From: Allostella vacuolata
GTDB taxonomy: Bacteria; Pseudomonadota; Alphaproteobacteria; ATCC43930; Allostellaceae
Length of the DNA stretch: 64,000 nt
Assembly (NCBI GenBank): GCA_006739055.1
Contig: AP019702.1
Location: 1,612,501-1,676,500, forward strand
Direction: 5' to 3'
The position numbers and the translations under genes were made by a program. Under the pieces are notes generated by a model, which did not search any database, was not told the origin of the DNA, and worked only from the letters and a program-made list of their open reading frames with translations. Every line of letters begins with the position of its first letter. Position 1 is the first letter of the stretch. Shown here piece after piece: positions 50,736 through 59,982 of the stretch.

Positions 50736-51575
50736 TCAAGCCGCCGTGCGCGCCGGCCGGGCGGTCAGCGACAGCGCCAGCGGGATCGGCGGGCCATCGG
50801 GCGGGGGGCGAAACATGCCGGGCCCGGCCTCGACGAAGGAGGGGAAGGCCCGCCACGGCACCTCGTCGTGCTCGCGCAGGTCCGTCACTTCCAGCCCGGC
50901 GCCGCGCAGCGCGCCCAGGATGCGCGAGATGGAATGGATCCACTCGTAGGTCCGGGTGCAGGCCAGCGGCGTCGCATCGCCGGTGTAGGTCTGGGTCGCC
51001 TCGAACACCAGCGGCCGGTCGGGAGGCGTGTCCTGCGGGTAGGTCGGCACGAGCCGCCCGTCGATCTCCTCCAGCATCGACAGGACGGGATGGGCGTCGG
51101 CGAAGTAGAAGCGCCCGCCCGGCGCCAGCTTGGCCGCGATCACCCGTGCCCAGGCGTCGAGGTCGGGCAGCCAGCAGATGGTGCCCCAGGTCGTGAAGAC
51201 GACGTCGAACCGGCCCTCGACCGCCTCGGCGGCGTCGTAGACGTTGGCCTGGACGAAGCGCGCATCCGGCCGGCCGATGCGCCGGGCCATCTCGCGCGCG
51301 GCCGCGATCGCGGCCGGGGAGAAGTCGACCCCGGTCACCTCGGCGCCGCGCCGGGCGAGCCGCAGGGTGTCGAGCCCGAAATGGCATTGCAGGTGCAGCA
51401 GCCGCCGGCCGGCGACGCTGCCCAGCTCGCCATCCTCGATCGGGTGCAGGCTGTCGTCGCCGGCCAGGAACGCGGCCGTGCGGTAGCTGCCGGTGCGGTC
51501 CAGGCGGTGGATCGCCACCCGCTCGTCCCAGTTGGCGCGGTTGGCGGCCACGAACGCCGCGTCGGAAAAAGCCAT
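50736..51575 (-). CDS. Class I SAM-dependent methyltransferase
   Basis: A 279-residue methyltransferase. Motif I is LLHLQCHFGLDTLRLARRG (about residues 59-77; the usual DxGxGxG is here Q-C-H-F-G, as in a known bacterial subgroup), followed by VTGVDFSPAAI (motif post-I), VVFTTWGTICWLPD (motif II) and LAPGGRFYFADAHP (motif III). The acceptor is unknown. It is divergent from the M81 gene at 51652 with 76 bases between starts, and upstream of the amidase on its own strand. Confidence 0.87.
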   Translation of the reverse strand: MAFSDAAFVAANRANWDERVAIHRLDRTGSYRTAAFLAGDDSLHPIEDGELGSVAGRRLLHLQCHFGLDTLRLARRGAEVTGVDFSPAAIAAAREMARRIGRPDARFVQANVYDAAEAVEGRFDVVFTTWGTICWLPDLDAWARVIAAKLAPGGRFYFADAHPVLSMLEEIDGRLVPTYPQDTPPDRPLVFEATQTYTGDATPLACTRTYEWIHSISRILGALRGAGLEVTDLREHDEVPWRAFPSFVEAGPGMFRPPPDGPPIPLALSLTARPARTAA

Positions 51576-51651
51576 GCTGCGGACTCCGTCATCCGGGCCG
51601 ATCCCGGCTATGATGGGCTACCCCTTGAGCGTTTCCCTGCCGGAGTGCCCC

Positions 51652-53130
51652 ATGCGCGTGATCGTCGGCCAGTTCGCCCACGAGACCAACACCTTCAGCG
51701 TCCAGAAGGCCGATACCGAGGACTTCCACAAGCTCTTCTGCTACCGCGGCAACGAGGTGCCTGCCAAGCTCGCCGGCACCAGCAGCGAGGTGGCGGGCTT
51801 CCTCGACGTGGCGCAGCGCGAGGGCTGGTCGGTCGTGCACACCGTCGCCACCTTCGCCAACCCCAGCGGCAAGGTGACCGACCGGGCCTGGCACGAGCTG
51901 GGCGGCATCATCCTGGAGGCCGCGCGCGCCAACCCGGACATCGACGGCGTGCTGCTCGCCCTGCACGGCGCCATGGTGACGGAGAGCCATGACGACGCCG
52001 AGGGCCAGCTGCTGGAGGAACTGCGGGCGATCCTCGGGCCCGACGTGCCGGTCGCGGTCACGCTCGACCTGCATGCCAACGTCTCCGACCGGATGGCGCG
52101 GCATGCGAGCGCGCTCGTCTCGTACCGCACCTATCCCCATGTCGACATGCGCGAGCGCGGCCAGGAAGCGGCGGAGCTGCTGCGCCGGGCGATGGCGGGG
52201 GAGGTCCGCCCGCAGACGGTGGTGGCGCGCCGCCCGCAGCTGCTGGGCGTCGCCGGCGGCCGCACCGACACGGGTCCCATGCTGGACGTGCTGGCCCGGG
52301 CGCGGGCACTGGAGCAGGAGCCGGGGGTGCTGTCGATCAGCGTCAATGCCGGCTTCAGCAAGGCGGACATCGTCGATGCCGGCCCGGCCGTCACGGTCAC
52401 CGGCGACGGTGACGACCCGCGCTGGCGGACCATGGCCGAGGAGCTGATGGACATGGTCTGGGCGACCCGCGCCGATCGCGGCGGCCGGGTGCTGACGCCG
52501 GCCGAGGCGGCCCGGCACGCGGCGGCCTGGCAGGGCGAGGCCGGGCGGCCGCTGGTCATCGCGGATGCGGGCGACAACCCCGGCGGCGGCGGCTACGGCG
52601 ATTCGACCAGCCTGCTGCAGGCGCTGCTCGAAGCGGGCGTCCGGGACGTGGCGGTCGGCTCGATCCGCGATGCCGAGGCGGTGGCGGCGATGGCCGCGGC
52701 CGGGGTCGGCGCGGAGGTGACGCTCGAGGTCGGCGGCAAGGTCGACCCGGTGTTCGGCGGGCCGCCCCTGCGCCTGACCGGCCAGGTGGTCCATGTCGGC
52801 CCGGGCAACTTCGTGCATGAGGGGCCGATGTGGGCCGGGCTGGAGGCCAGCTTCGGCCAGGTGGCGGTGCTGCGGACGGCCGGCATCGACGTGATGTGCG
52901 CGACCAACCTGCTGCAGCTGCTCGACCGCAACGCCTTCCGCGTCGCCGGCATCGAGCCGGCCGGGAAGCGGATCCTGGTGGTCAAGTCCTCGCAGCATTT
53001 CCGGGCCGCGTTCGGGCCGATGGCGGGCGAGATCCTGGTGGTCGACGGCGGCGGGCTCACCACCCGCGACTATGACCGGATGCCGTTCCGCAAGCTGCGG
53101 CGGCCGATCTTCCCGCTGGATACCCAGTAG
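51652..53130 (+). CDS. M81-family (MlrC) metallopeptidase-like protein 2
   Basis: A 492-residue MlrC-family protein. FAHETNTFS (residues 8-16), [10 protein letters not shown] (about 103), LDLHANV (about 138), YRTYPHVDM (about 160) and the C-terminal glycine-rich [12 protein letters not shown] (about 304-315) are all present. The last motif is the normal MlrC form, unlike the DNC-SG forms of the two other M81 proteins in the window, so this one belongs to a different subgroup. The frame could start upstream, but ATG 51652 matches the family N terminus and follows CCGGAGTGCC. It is followed after 27 bases by a glycosyltransferase gene. Confidence 0.88.
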   Translation: MRVIVGQFAHETNTFSVQKADTEDFHKLFCYRGNEVPAKLAGTSSEVAGFLDVAQREGWSVVHTVATFANPSGKVTDRAWHELGGIILEAARANPDIDGVLLALHGAMVTESHDDAEGQLLEELRAILGPDVPVAVTLDLHANVSDRMARHASALVSYRTYPHVDMRERGQEAAELLRRAMAGEVRPQTVVARRPQLLGVAGGRTDTGPMLDVLARARALEQEPGVLSISVNAGFSKADIVDAGPAVTVTGDGDDPRWRTMAEELMDMVWATRADRGGRVLTPAEAARHAAAWQGEAGRPLVIADAGDNPGGGGYGDSTSLLQALLEAGVRDVAVGSIRDAEAVAAMAAAGVGAEVTLEVGGKVDPVFGGPPLRLTGQVVHVGPGNFVHEGPMWAGLEASFGQVAVLRTAGIDVMCATNLLQLLDRNAFRVAGIEPAGKRILVVKSSQHFRAAFGPMAGEILVVDGGGLTTRDYDRMPFRKLRRPIFPLDTQ

Positions 53131-53157
53131 CGGAGCCCGACCGGGGGGCGCCACGGC

Positions 53158-54405
53158 ATGCGGACGGTCCTGCTCGATTCGAGCCTGCTCGGCTTCGACA
53201 TGCACAACTACAACTTCGCCGCCGGGGTCCGGCGCGACGGGCCGGCGCTCGGGCTGGAGGTGCAGATCCTGGTCCCGCGCCGCGCCCCGGCCCGGCTGGT
53301 CGAGGAACTGGGCGCGCATGCCTGCCTGTCGGTGTCCGTCGCCGACACGCTGATGCAGGATCGCTGGAGCTGGCGCATCGCCGAGGCGATGGACGGCGGC
53401 GCCATCCTGGGGCAGGACCTGGCCGGCCTGGACGGTGCCGCGGCGATCGCCGGGGCCGTCGTCATGGTGCCGACCGCCACCCCGCGCGACATCATGGGGC
53501 TCGCCCTGGCGATCGAGCGGACGGGGCCGCCGGCCGCGATCCTGCTCGGCTTCCACCACCTGCGCACCGGGGAAGCCGATCCCGGTCCCGAGAACCAGGT
53601 GATGGGGCTGCATCGCTACGCGATCAACCGGCTGCGGGCGGTGTTTCCGGCCGGGCGCATCCTGTCGGCGGCAACGACCGGGCCGCTCGCCCTGGCGATG
53701 GCGGAGCTGCTGGCGCTGCCGACGCGCATCTATCCCCACCCGGTCTGGTACGATCTCGCCACGCCTGAGCCCGATGCCGACGGACCGCCGCCGGACGGCC
53801 GCCCGACCGTCGCCGTCCTGGGCGGTACGAGGCTCGACAAGGGCGGGGCGATGCTGGCGGATATCGCCCGCCACGCGTCCGACCTGGCGGGCCGGATGCG
53901 CCTGCTGGTCCAGTTCGTCCGCCGCTATCGGACCACCGACGCCCCCGCGATCGAGGACGAACTCACCGCCAGCCCGCTGGTCGCCCTGCGCCGCGGCATA
54001 CTGCCCGAGCCGGCGCTGCTGCACTATCTTGAGACCGCGGCGGCCGTGCTGCTGCCGTACGAGCCGGCGGAGTATCGCGATCGCGCCTCGGGAATCTTCG
54101 GCTTTGCCGTCGCCATGGGCTGTCCCGTGATCGTGCCGGCCGGAACCTGGATGGCCGACCAGCTGCACCGGGGGGCGGCGACGGGCCTCGTCGTCGGAGC
54201 CCATCTGCCGTTCGCCTACGCGGCCGCCCTGCGCCAGATCCTGGACCGCGCGGACGAGCTGAAGGCGGCGGCCCAGGCCCGGGCCCCGGCCTGGCGAGCC
54301 CGGGAATGCGGCCGGCGATACCTGGAGGTGATGATCCGCGACCTGCAGGGGTGCGGGGTGGCGGGGCCGGGTCCGGTAGGCGCGCCGCCCGACGCCGGCC
54401 CGTAG
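53158..54405 (+). CDS. GT-B fold glycosyltransferase (GT4-like)
   Basis: A 415-residue protein. The second half resembles GT4 enzymes: VAVLGGTRLDKGGAMLADIA (about 219-238), LRRGILPEPALLHYLETAAA, and RDRASGIFGFAVAMGCPVIV, where the normal acidic ExxxxxE site reads SGIFGFAVAMG, so donor binding may be altered. The first half is more diverged (LLDSSLLGFDMHNYNF). It would transfer a sugar, but no polysaccharide genes are near. The C-terminal tail is Gly/Pro-rich. It lies between two M81 genes, co-directional with the first. Confidence 0.75.
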   Translation: MRTVLLDSSLLGFDMHNYNFAAGVRRDGPALGLEVQILVPRRAPARLVEELGAHACLSVSVADTLMQDRWSWRIAEAMDGGAILGQDLAGLDGAAAIAGAVVMVPTATPRDIMGLALAIERTGPPAAILLGFHHLRTGEADPGPENQVMGLHRYAINRLRAVFPAGRILSAATTGPLALAMAELLALPTRIYPHPVWYDLATPEPDADGPPPDGRPTVAVLGGTRLDKGGAMLADIARHASDLAGRMRLLVQFVRRYRTTDAPAIEDELTASPLVALRRGILPEPALLHYLETAAAVLLPYEPAEYRDRASGIFGFAVAMGCPVIVPAGTWMADQLHRGAATGLVVGAHLPFAYAAALRQILDRADELKAAAQARAPAWRARECGRRYLEVMIRDLQGCGVAGPGPVGAPPDAGP

Positions 54406-54461
54406 GGCGCACCGCGCCCCCGGCCGGCGACGGATTCGTCACCCTCGCGGCTTGCTCCGGC

Positions 54462-54502
54462 GGGCACCATCCGGGCAGCGATACCTGGCCCGGATGGTGC
54501 CC
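54462..54502. terminator. Perfect 15-bp inverted repeat between convergent genes
   Basis: GGGCACCATCCGGGC (54462-54476) and GCCCGGATGGTGCCC (54488-54502) are exact inverses separated by 11 bases (AGCGATACCTG). They lie in the 144-base gap between the convergent glycosyltransferase and M81 genes. A bidirectional terminator is the simplest reading, though no T tract follows on either strand. Confidence 0.6.
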
Positions 54503-54549
54503 AACCTGCAGCGGGCGCGCGCCGGCCGCCCCGCCGCCGCCCCGCCGGC

Positions 54550-56016
54550 CTAGATCTCGTCCAGCGGATAGATCGGCCGGCGCACGTTGCGATAGGTCAG
54601 GATGCGGTTGTCGGACGTGGTGACGCCGATCCCGTCGCAGGTGATGGTGTGCCGGGCGATCGGGGCGAAGCCGGCGCGGTAGTGGATGCGCGACTTCAGC
54701 AGCAGGTAGCGGGTCGAGGCCGGGTCGATGCCGACCGAGGTGAAGACGCCCTGGTCCCAGGGCTCGTGGTGGCGCGAGACGATGACGATCTTGACCTTGC
54801 CCGTGTCCAGCACCGCGGTCGGGCCCATATGGACATGGACGCCGGTGTACATCGGCCCGCGCACGATCCAGTCGCCGTCCGACAGCGTGCGCACCCGGCC
54901 CGTCACCTCCAGCGGCTCGCCCTGGGCGCCGATCGCCGGCATGCTGGTGCGCCCGCCGAGCCGGATCGTCACCTCGCGGCCGATGCCGGCCTGCATCAGC
55001 TCCTGGACCGCGACCGGATCCCACACGGCCGCCACGGCCACGTCCTCCAGCCCGGCCTCCATCACCGCCTTCACCACCGTCATGACGTCCTGGTTGGCGC
55101 CGGAGCCGCAATTGTCGGCATGGTCGAGCAGCAGGATCGGCCCGTCGGTCAGCGCCTTGGCGCGGGCCAGCGCCTCGTCGATCGGCTCGTGGCGATAGGC
55201 GAATTCGACCCGCTGCGCCCAGGCGGCATCGAGCAGTTCGTCCACGGCGCGCTGCGCTGCGGCCTGGTCGCCGTCGGCCACCACGATGGCCGAGATGCCG
55301 GCCTCCGGGATGTCGGCCATGGGGAAGCCGCCGAAGATGGTGGCCGCCAGGATGCCGGGCCGGGTCTCGATCTCGCGCGCCAGCGCGATCAGCGCGCGCA
55401 TCGGCTCGTCGTCGGTGCCCATGCGCAGGGTCTGGGCCAGGATCGGCCGGTTGCCCCACGCCATCACGGGGCGCACCTCGCCCTTCAGCGCGCGCATCAG
55501 CACCTCGCCGATCTGCCGGCCGACGACATGCATGTCGGTGTGCGGATAGGTCTTGTAGCCGATGAGGCAGGTGCAGTTGTCGACCATGCGCTTGGTCAGG
55601 TTGCAGTGCAGGTCGAGCGTGACGGCGATCGGCAGGTCGGGGCAAAGCCGGCGCAGGCGCTCGAGCAGGGTGCCCTCGCCGTCGCCCGTCGTCTCCGCCA
55701 CCATGGCGCCGTGCAGGTCGAGGAGGGCCGCATCGCAGCCGGGAGCGGCCGCCAGGATCGCGGCCGCCATCTTCTCGTAGGCCTCGGCGGCGACGGGGCC
55801 GCTCGGCATCGCCTCGGCGGCGACGGGGGTGACGATCTCCGCCCCGGCCTGGCGGGCGAGGTCGATATAGGCGCCCATCGGCATCGCCGTGCCCTCGTAG
55901 GCGGCGAGCGCCGCCGGCCCGAGATGGGCGCCCCAGTCGACGAACCGCTGCCAGCCTGTCTCCACCGGCGAGAAGGTGTTGGTCTCGTGCTTCATCATCG
56001 CGATCAGGATGCGCAT
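54550..56016 (-). CDS. M81-family (MlrC) metallopeptidase-like protein 3
   Basis: A 488-residue MlrC-family protein. MKHETNTFSPV (residues 8-18), LLDLHGAMVAE (about 99), LDLHCNL (about 136), YKTYPHTDM (about 154), MAWGNRPILAQTLRMGTDDE (about 182-201) and LLDHADNCGSG (about 297) are present. It is the closest relative of the protein at 34689-36194, and the two form a subgroup distinct from the protein at 51652. It is divergent from the amidohydrolase gene at 56191. Peptide or amide substrates are expected for the family; the real one is unknown. Confidence 0.88.
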   Translation of the reverse strand: MRILIAMMKHETNTFSPVETGWQRFVDWGAHLGPAALAAYEGTAMPMGAYIDLARQAGAEIVTPVAAEAMPSGPVAAEAYEKMAAAILAAAPGCDAALLDLHGAMVAETTGDGEGTLLERLRRLCPDLPIAVTLDLHCNLTKRMVDNCTCLIGYKTYPHTDMHVVGRQIGEVLMRALKGEVRPVMAWGNRPILAQTLRMGTDDEPMRALIALAREIETRPGILAATIFGGFPMADIPEAGISAIVVADGDQAAAQRAVDELLDAAWAQRVEFAYRHEPIDEALARAKALTDGPILLLDHADNCGSGANQDVMTVVKAVMEAGLEDVAVAAVWDPVAVQELMQAGIGREVTIRLGGRTSMPAIGAQGEPLEVTGRVRTLSDGDWIVRGPMYTGVHVHMGPTAVLDTGKVKIVIVSRHHEPWDQGVFTSVGIDPASTRYLLLKSRIHYRAGFAPIARHTITCDGIGVTTSDNRILTYRNVRRPIYPLDEI

Positions 56017-56190
56017 GCCGGCCCGGCCCTCGTCGGCGAATGGGATTGCGCCCGATCATGGCACGGATCACGGGCCAGGCAACCGGCCGCTTGGCCCGCG
56101 GATTGCGCTGTCATCGGCGGGCGCTTTCCGTAAACTCGGCCGCCCGCCCGATCGCGCCCCGCGGCGCCGGTCCTGCCACCCGGAGTCCCG

Positions 56191-57741
56191 ATGCCCACCA
56201 CCTGGATCAAGAATATCGACTGGCTCGTCGCCTGGGACCGCGCCAACCCCGAGACGCTGCTGGAGCGGCGCTGGGGCGGCCGCCATTCCTACATCCGCGA
56301 CGCCGACCTGGTCTTCACGGACGGCGAGATCCTGTTCGCCGGGCGCGGCTATGCCGGGCCGGCCGACCGGGTGATCGACGGGCGCGGCCGCTTCATCATC
56401 CCGGGGCTGGTGAACATCCACACCCATCCCTGCTCCGAGCCGATGATGAAGGGCCTGTCGGAGGAGCGGAAGAGCCGGCAGCTGCAGATGAGCTCGCTCT
56501 ACGAGTACATCTTCCTGCTCGGCCGCCCGACCAAGGACATCCCGGCCGACGCCGAGGACCAGGCCGAGGTCGAGCAGTTCGGCCGCGGCGACTTCCCGGC
56601 CTATTCCGCCTCGGCCCAGGTCGCCATCTCCGAGCTGCTGACGAGCGGGGTCACCACCTTCGTCGACTATTCGGCACCCCGTCCCAACTGGCTGGACGAG
56701 GTGGCGGCGACCGGCATCCGCACCTGCGTGGCGCCCTCCTTCCGCTCCGGTGCCTGGTACACGCCGAACGGCCACGAGGTGCTCTACCGCTGGGACGTGG
56801 CGGGCGGCCGCCGTGCGTTCGACCGCGCGCTGGAGACGATCGAGGCGGCCCGCCGCCACCCCTCCGGCCGGCTCATGGGCATGCTGGCCCCGGCCCAGGT
56901 CGATACCTGCACGGCCGACCTGTTCGTCGACGCTTCGGCCGTGGCGCGGGAGAAGAAGATCCCGATCCAGACCCATGCCGCCCAGAGCGTGGTCGAGTAT
57001 CGCGAGATGTTCCGCCGCCACGGCAAGACGCCGATCGAGTGGCTGGAATCGTTGGGCGTGCTGGGGCCGGAGTTCATCGTCGGCCACGGCATCTTCCTCG
57101 ACGAGCATCCGTGGATCATGAACCCCGATCACCGCGACCTCGACCGGCTGGCCGACAGCGGCACCACCGTCGCCCACTGTCCGAACCAGTTCGCCCGTGG
57201 CGGCATGGTGCTGCACCATTTCGGCAAGTACGTGAAGCGCGGCGTCAACATGGGGATCGGCACCGACACCTTCCCGCACAACATGATCGACGAGATGCGC
57301 TGGGCGCTCACGGTGGCCAAGATCGCCAGCGCCGACATCGGCTCGACCAGCATCTCGGACGTGTTCCACGCCGCCACCGTCGGCGGGGCGGCGGCCCTGA
57401 TGCGCGACGACATCGGCCGGCTGGAGAAGGGCTGCAAGGCCGACTTCGTGGTCATCGACCTCGACCACCCGCACATGGTGCCGGCCCGCGACCCGCTGAA
57501 GAGCCTGGTGGTGACGGCGCTGGAGCGTCCCATCGAGCAGGTCTGGGTCGGCGGCGAGACGGTGGTGCAGAGCGGCCGGGCGCTGAAGATCGACATGAAG
57601 CGCAACCTCGACGGCCTGACCGAGGGGCAGCGGCGCGGCATGCTCGGCATCAGCGAGCGCGACTGGGCCAGGCGCAGCCCCGACGAGGCCTTCCCGATGG
57701 CGCTCGGCACGGTCGGCTCCAACCAGCCGCCGGCACGCTAG
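56191..57741 (+). CDS. Amidohydrolase (chlorohydrolase/cytosine deaminase-like metal enzyme)
   Basis: A 516-residue amidohydrolase-superfamily protein of the AtzA/TrzN/guanine deaminase branch. The metal-binding NIHTHPC (about residue 74), QTHAAQS (about 258), GHGIFLDEH (about 298) and GTDTFPHN (about 355) give the usual His-x-His, His, His, Asp set. It probably removes ammonia or another group from a cyclic amidine or heterocycle. ATG 56191 fits the family N terminus; a weak GGAG lies 10 bases upstream. It is followed after 25 bases by an MFS carrier, which suggests uptake plus hydrolysis of the same compound. Confidence 0.9.
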   Translation: MPTTWIKNIDWLVAWDRANPETLLERRWGGRHSYIRDADLVFTDGEILFAGRGYAGPADRVIDGRGRFIIPGLVNIHTHPCSEPMMKGLSEERKSRQLQMSSLYEYIFLLGRPTKDIPADAEDQAEVEQFGRGDFPAYSASAQVAISELLTSGVTTFVDYSAPRPNWLDEVAATGIRTCVAPSFRSGAWYTPNGHEVLYRWDVAGGRRAFDRALETIEAARRHPSGRLMGMLAPAQVDTCTADLFVDASAVAREKKIPIQTHAAQSVVEYREMFRRHGKTPIEWLESLGVLGPEFIVGHGIFLDEHPWIMNPDHRDLDRLADSGTTVAHCPNQFARGGMVLHHFGKYVKRGVNMGIGTDTFPHNMIDEMRWALTVAKIASADIGSTSISDVFHAATVGGAAALMRDDIGRLEKGCKADFVVIDLDHPHMVPARDPLKSLVVTALERPIEQVWVGGETVVQSGRALKIDMKRNLDGLTEGQRRGMLGISERDWARRSPDEAFPMALGTVGSNQPPAR

Positions 57742-57766
57742 GCAAGGGAGGGGCAGCAGCCCGGAA

Positions 57767-58987
57767 ATGAGCACTTCGTCCCCGCCGCCCAGGCCCGGCT
57801 TCGGCCTGCTGTCGCTCGCGGTGGGGGCCATGCTGGTGCAGCAGGGCCTCTCCTACCTGTCGACGCTCGTGTTCCCGGTGGCGATGCCGGCGCTGTCCCA
57901 GGCGCTCGGCATCGGCACCGCCTATGCCGGGCTCTACACCGGGCTCTGCTTCTGCGTCTCCAGCCTGGGGCAGCTCTCCTGCGGCGGGCTGATCGTGCGG
58001 TTCGGGGCGCTGCGGGTCAGCCAGGTGTCGCTGCTGCTGCTCGGCACCGGCCTGTTCCTGGCGGCGGCGGGCGAGGTGTGGCTGTTCGTGCTGTCGGCGC
58101 TCATCCTCGGCATGGGCAACTCGGTCTCGACGCCCGCCAGCTCGCACCTGCTGGCGCGCTATTCGCCCCCGAAATACGCCCCGCTGATCTTCTCGATCAA
58201 GCAGACCGGGGTGCCGGTCGGCGCGGTGACGGCGGGGGCGATCGTGCCCCTGCTGGTGGTGAACTATGGGTGGCAGAGCGCCTTCCTCGTCTTCGGCGCC
58301 ATCTGCTGGGTCTTCGGCCTGCTCATCCAGCCCCTGCGCGGGGAGTTCGACAGCGACCGCCAGCCGCGCCACCAGCTCTCCTTCAAGGCGATCGGCACCA
58401 CGCTGCGCACCGTCTGGGGCGACGACGGGCTGCGCGGCTACGCCTATGCCATGTTCTGCTTCGTCGGCCTGCAGGCGATCTTCGGCTCCTTCTTCGTCAG
58501 CTACCTCAGCGACGGGCTCGGCTACTCGCTGACCGCGGCCGGCACCGTCTTCGCCCTGGCCCAGGCGATCGCCATCGGCGCCCGCATCGGCTGGGGCTGG
58601 ATCGGCAGCCGCTGGATCGACCCCAGGCTGGTGCTGGGCGGGCTCGGCCTGGCGATGGCACTGGCCTCGCTGGGGGTGGCGGCGATCGGGCTCGGCATGT
58701 CCTACTGGGGCATCCTGGCGATCGGGGTTGCCTACAGCGCGACCGCGGTCGGCTGGCACGGGCTGCTGCTGGCCGAGGTCGCGCGCCGCGCCCCGCCCGG
58801 GCGGATCGGTGCCATCACCGGGGGCGTGGTCGCCTTCGGCGGCGCCGGAATGATGACCTATCCGCTGCTCCATGCCGGACTGCTGCAGCTGACCGGGGCC
58901 TATGGCTGGGGGTTTGCTCTGGGGGCTTTCCCGGCGGCCGTGGTCGGGGTACGCCTGCTGCGCGGCCCAGGAGGAAAGCGCGCATGA
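57767..58987 (+). CDS. MFS transporter
   Basis: A 406-residue, 12-helix major facilitator. CGGLIVRFGALRVSQ is the loop 2-3 signature, STPASSHLLARYSPPKYAPL follows helix 4, and IFSIKQTGVPVGAVTAGAI is the helix 5 motif (C motif). It resembles carriers of organic acids or nitrogen compounds, substrate unknown. It lies between the amidohydrolase and an epimerase gene, whose ATG overlaps its stop (58984-58987), so the three form an operon. Confidence 0.9.
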   Translation: MSTSSPPPRPGFGLLSLAVGAMLVQQGLSYLSTLVFPVAMPALSQALGIGTAYAGLYTGLCFCVSSLGQLSCGGLIVRFGALRVSQVSLLLLGTGLFLAAAGEVWLFVLSALILGMGNSVSTPASSHLLARYSPPKYAPLIFSIKQTGVPVGAVTAGAIVPLLVVNYGWQSAFLVFGAICWVFGLLIQPLRGEFDSDRQPRHQLSFKAIGTTLRTVWGDDGLRGYAYAMFCFVGLQAIFGSFFVSYLSDGLGYSLTAAGTVFALAQAIAIGARIGWGWIGSRWIDPRLVLGGLGLAMALASLGVAAIGLGMSYWGILAIGVAYSATAVGWHGLLLAEVARRAPPGRIGAITGGVVAFGGAGMMTYPLLHAGLLQLTGAYGWGFALGAFPAAVVGVRLLRGPGGKRA

Positions 58988-59982
58988 CGATGCTGGTGAC
59001 CGGTGCATCCGGGTTCGTGGCGGCCGCCCTGGTGGAGGAGGCCGCCCGGCGCGGCGAGAGCGTGGTCGCGGTCGACCGCGCCGCGCCGCCGCCGGAGCTG
59101 GCGGCGGCCTGGACGGCACTGCCCGGCAAGGTCCGGTTCGCCGTGGCCGACGTGCGCGATGGCGCGGCGCTGGCGGACCTGCTGCGGCAGCACGCCGTGG
59201 ACACGCTGGTGCATGGCGCGGCCATCACGTCCGGGCCGCAGCGCGAGGCCGCGGGCCCGGCCGAGGTGCTGGAGATCAACGTGGTCGGCACCGCCCGGGT
59301 GCTGGAGGCCGCGCACGCGGCCGGGGTCGGCCGGGTGGTCCATCTCAGCTCCGCCTCGGCCTACGGGGCGGCGGCATTCGCGGGGGCTGCGCTGGACGAG
59401 GTGGAAACCGCCTGCCAGCCCGAGAGCCTCTATTCGATTTCCAAGTTCGCCGGCGAGCGCACCGTCCGCCGCCTCGCCGATCTGTGGGGGCTCGACGTGC
59501 GGGTGGCGCGGCTGACCGCCGTCTTCGGCCGCTGGGAGCGGGACACCGGCGTGCGCGACACGCTCAGCCCCCAGTTCCAGGCGACGGCGCTCGCCCTGCG
59601 CGGCGGGGAGGCGGTGCTGGCCCGGCCCGGCCAGCGCGACTGGATCTATGTCCGCGACGTGGCGGACGCGGTGCTGGCGCTGCGCGACGCCGCGGCCGTG
59701 CCGCCGATCGTCAATGTCGGACCGGGCCGGGAATGGTCGCTCGCCTGCTGGTGCGGCCTGCTGGCCGAGCGCTATCCCCGCTTCCGCTGGCGCCTGGCGG
59801 AGCTGGGCGAGCCGGCGACCGTCGACCTGCACGGCGACCGCGACCGCCGGCCGCTGGCCGTCGCGCGGCTGGCCTCGGTCGGCTACCGCTCCGGCTGGAC
59901 CCTGCAGCGGTCCTTCGCCGACTATGCCACCTGGGTCGAGGCCCACTCCGGCCTGGTCATCCGGCCGCCTTCGGCCGGATGA
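58984..59982 (+). CDS. NAD-dependent epimerase/dehydratase (extended SDR), second copy
   Basis: A 332-residue extended SDR. TGASGFVAAALVEEA is the cofactor loop (about residues 6-20), HLSSASAYG holds the Ser region, and LYSISKFAGE the Tyr-Lys pair (about 152-156). PGQRDWIYVRDVADAVLALR is the usual substrate-domain segment. It is a paralogue of the protein at 4836-5768; in both places the gene follows an amide-handling enzyme in an operon. Its last 26 bases overlap the end of the convergent DMT transporter gene. Confidence 0.9.
   Translation: MTMLVTGASGFVAAALVEEAARRGESVVAVDRAAPPPELAAAWTALPGKVRFAVADVRDGAALADLLRQHAVDTLVHGAAITSGPQREAAGPAEVLEINVVGTARVLEAAHAAGVGRVVHLSSASAYGAAAFAGAALDEVETACQPESLYSISKFAGERTVRRLADLWGLDVRVARLTAVFGRWERDTGVRDTLSPQFQATALALRGGEAVLARPGQRDWIYVRDVADAVLALRDAAAVPPIVNVGPGREWSLACWCGLLAERYPRFRWRLAELGEPATVDLHGDRDRRPLAVARLASVGYRSGWTLQRSFADYATWVEAHSGLVIRPPSAG

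Noticed and set aside
47683-50949. 1088-codon open frame on the plus strand
   Set aside because: It crosses the end of the ALDH gene and runs antisense through the HPP and amidase genes, with Arg/Gly-rich low-complexity translation.
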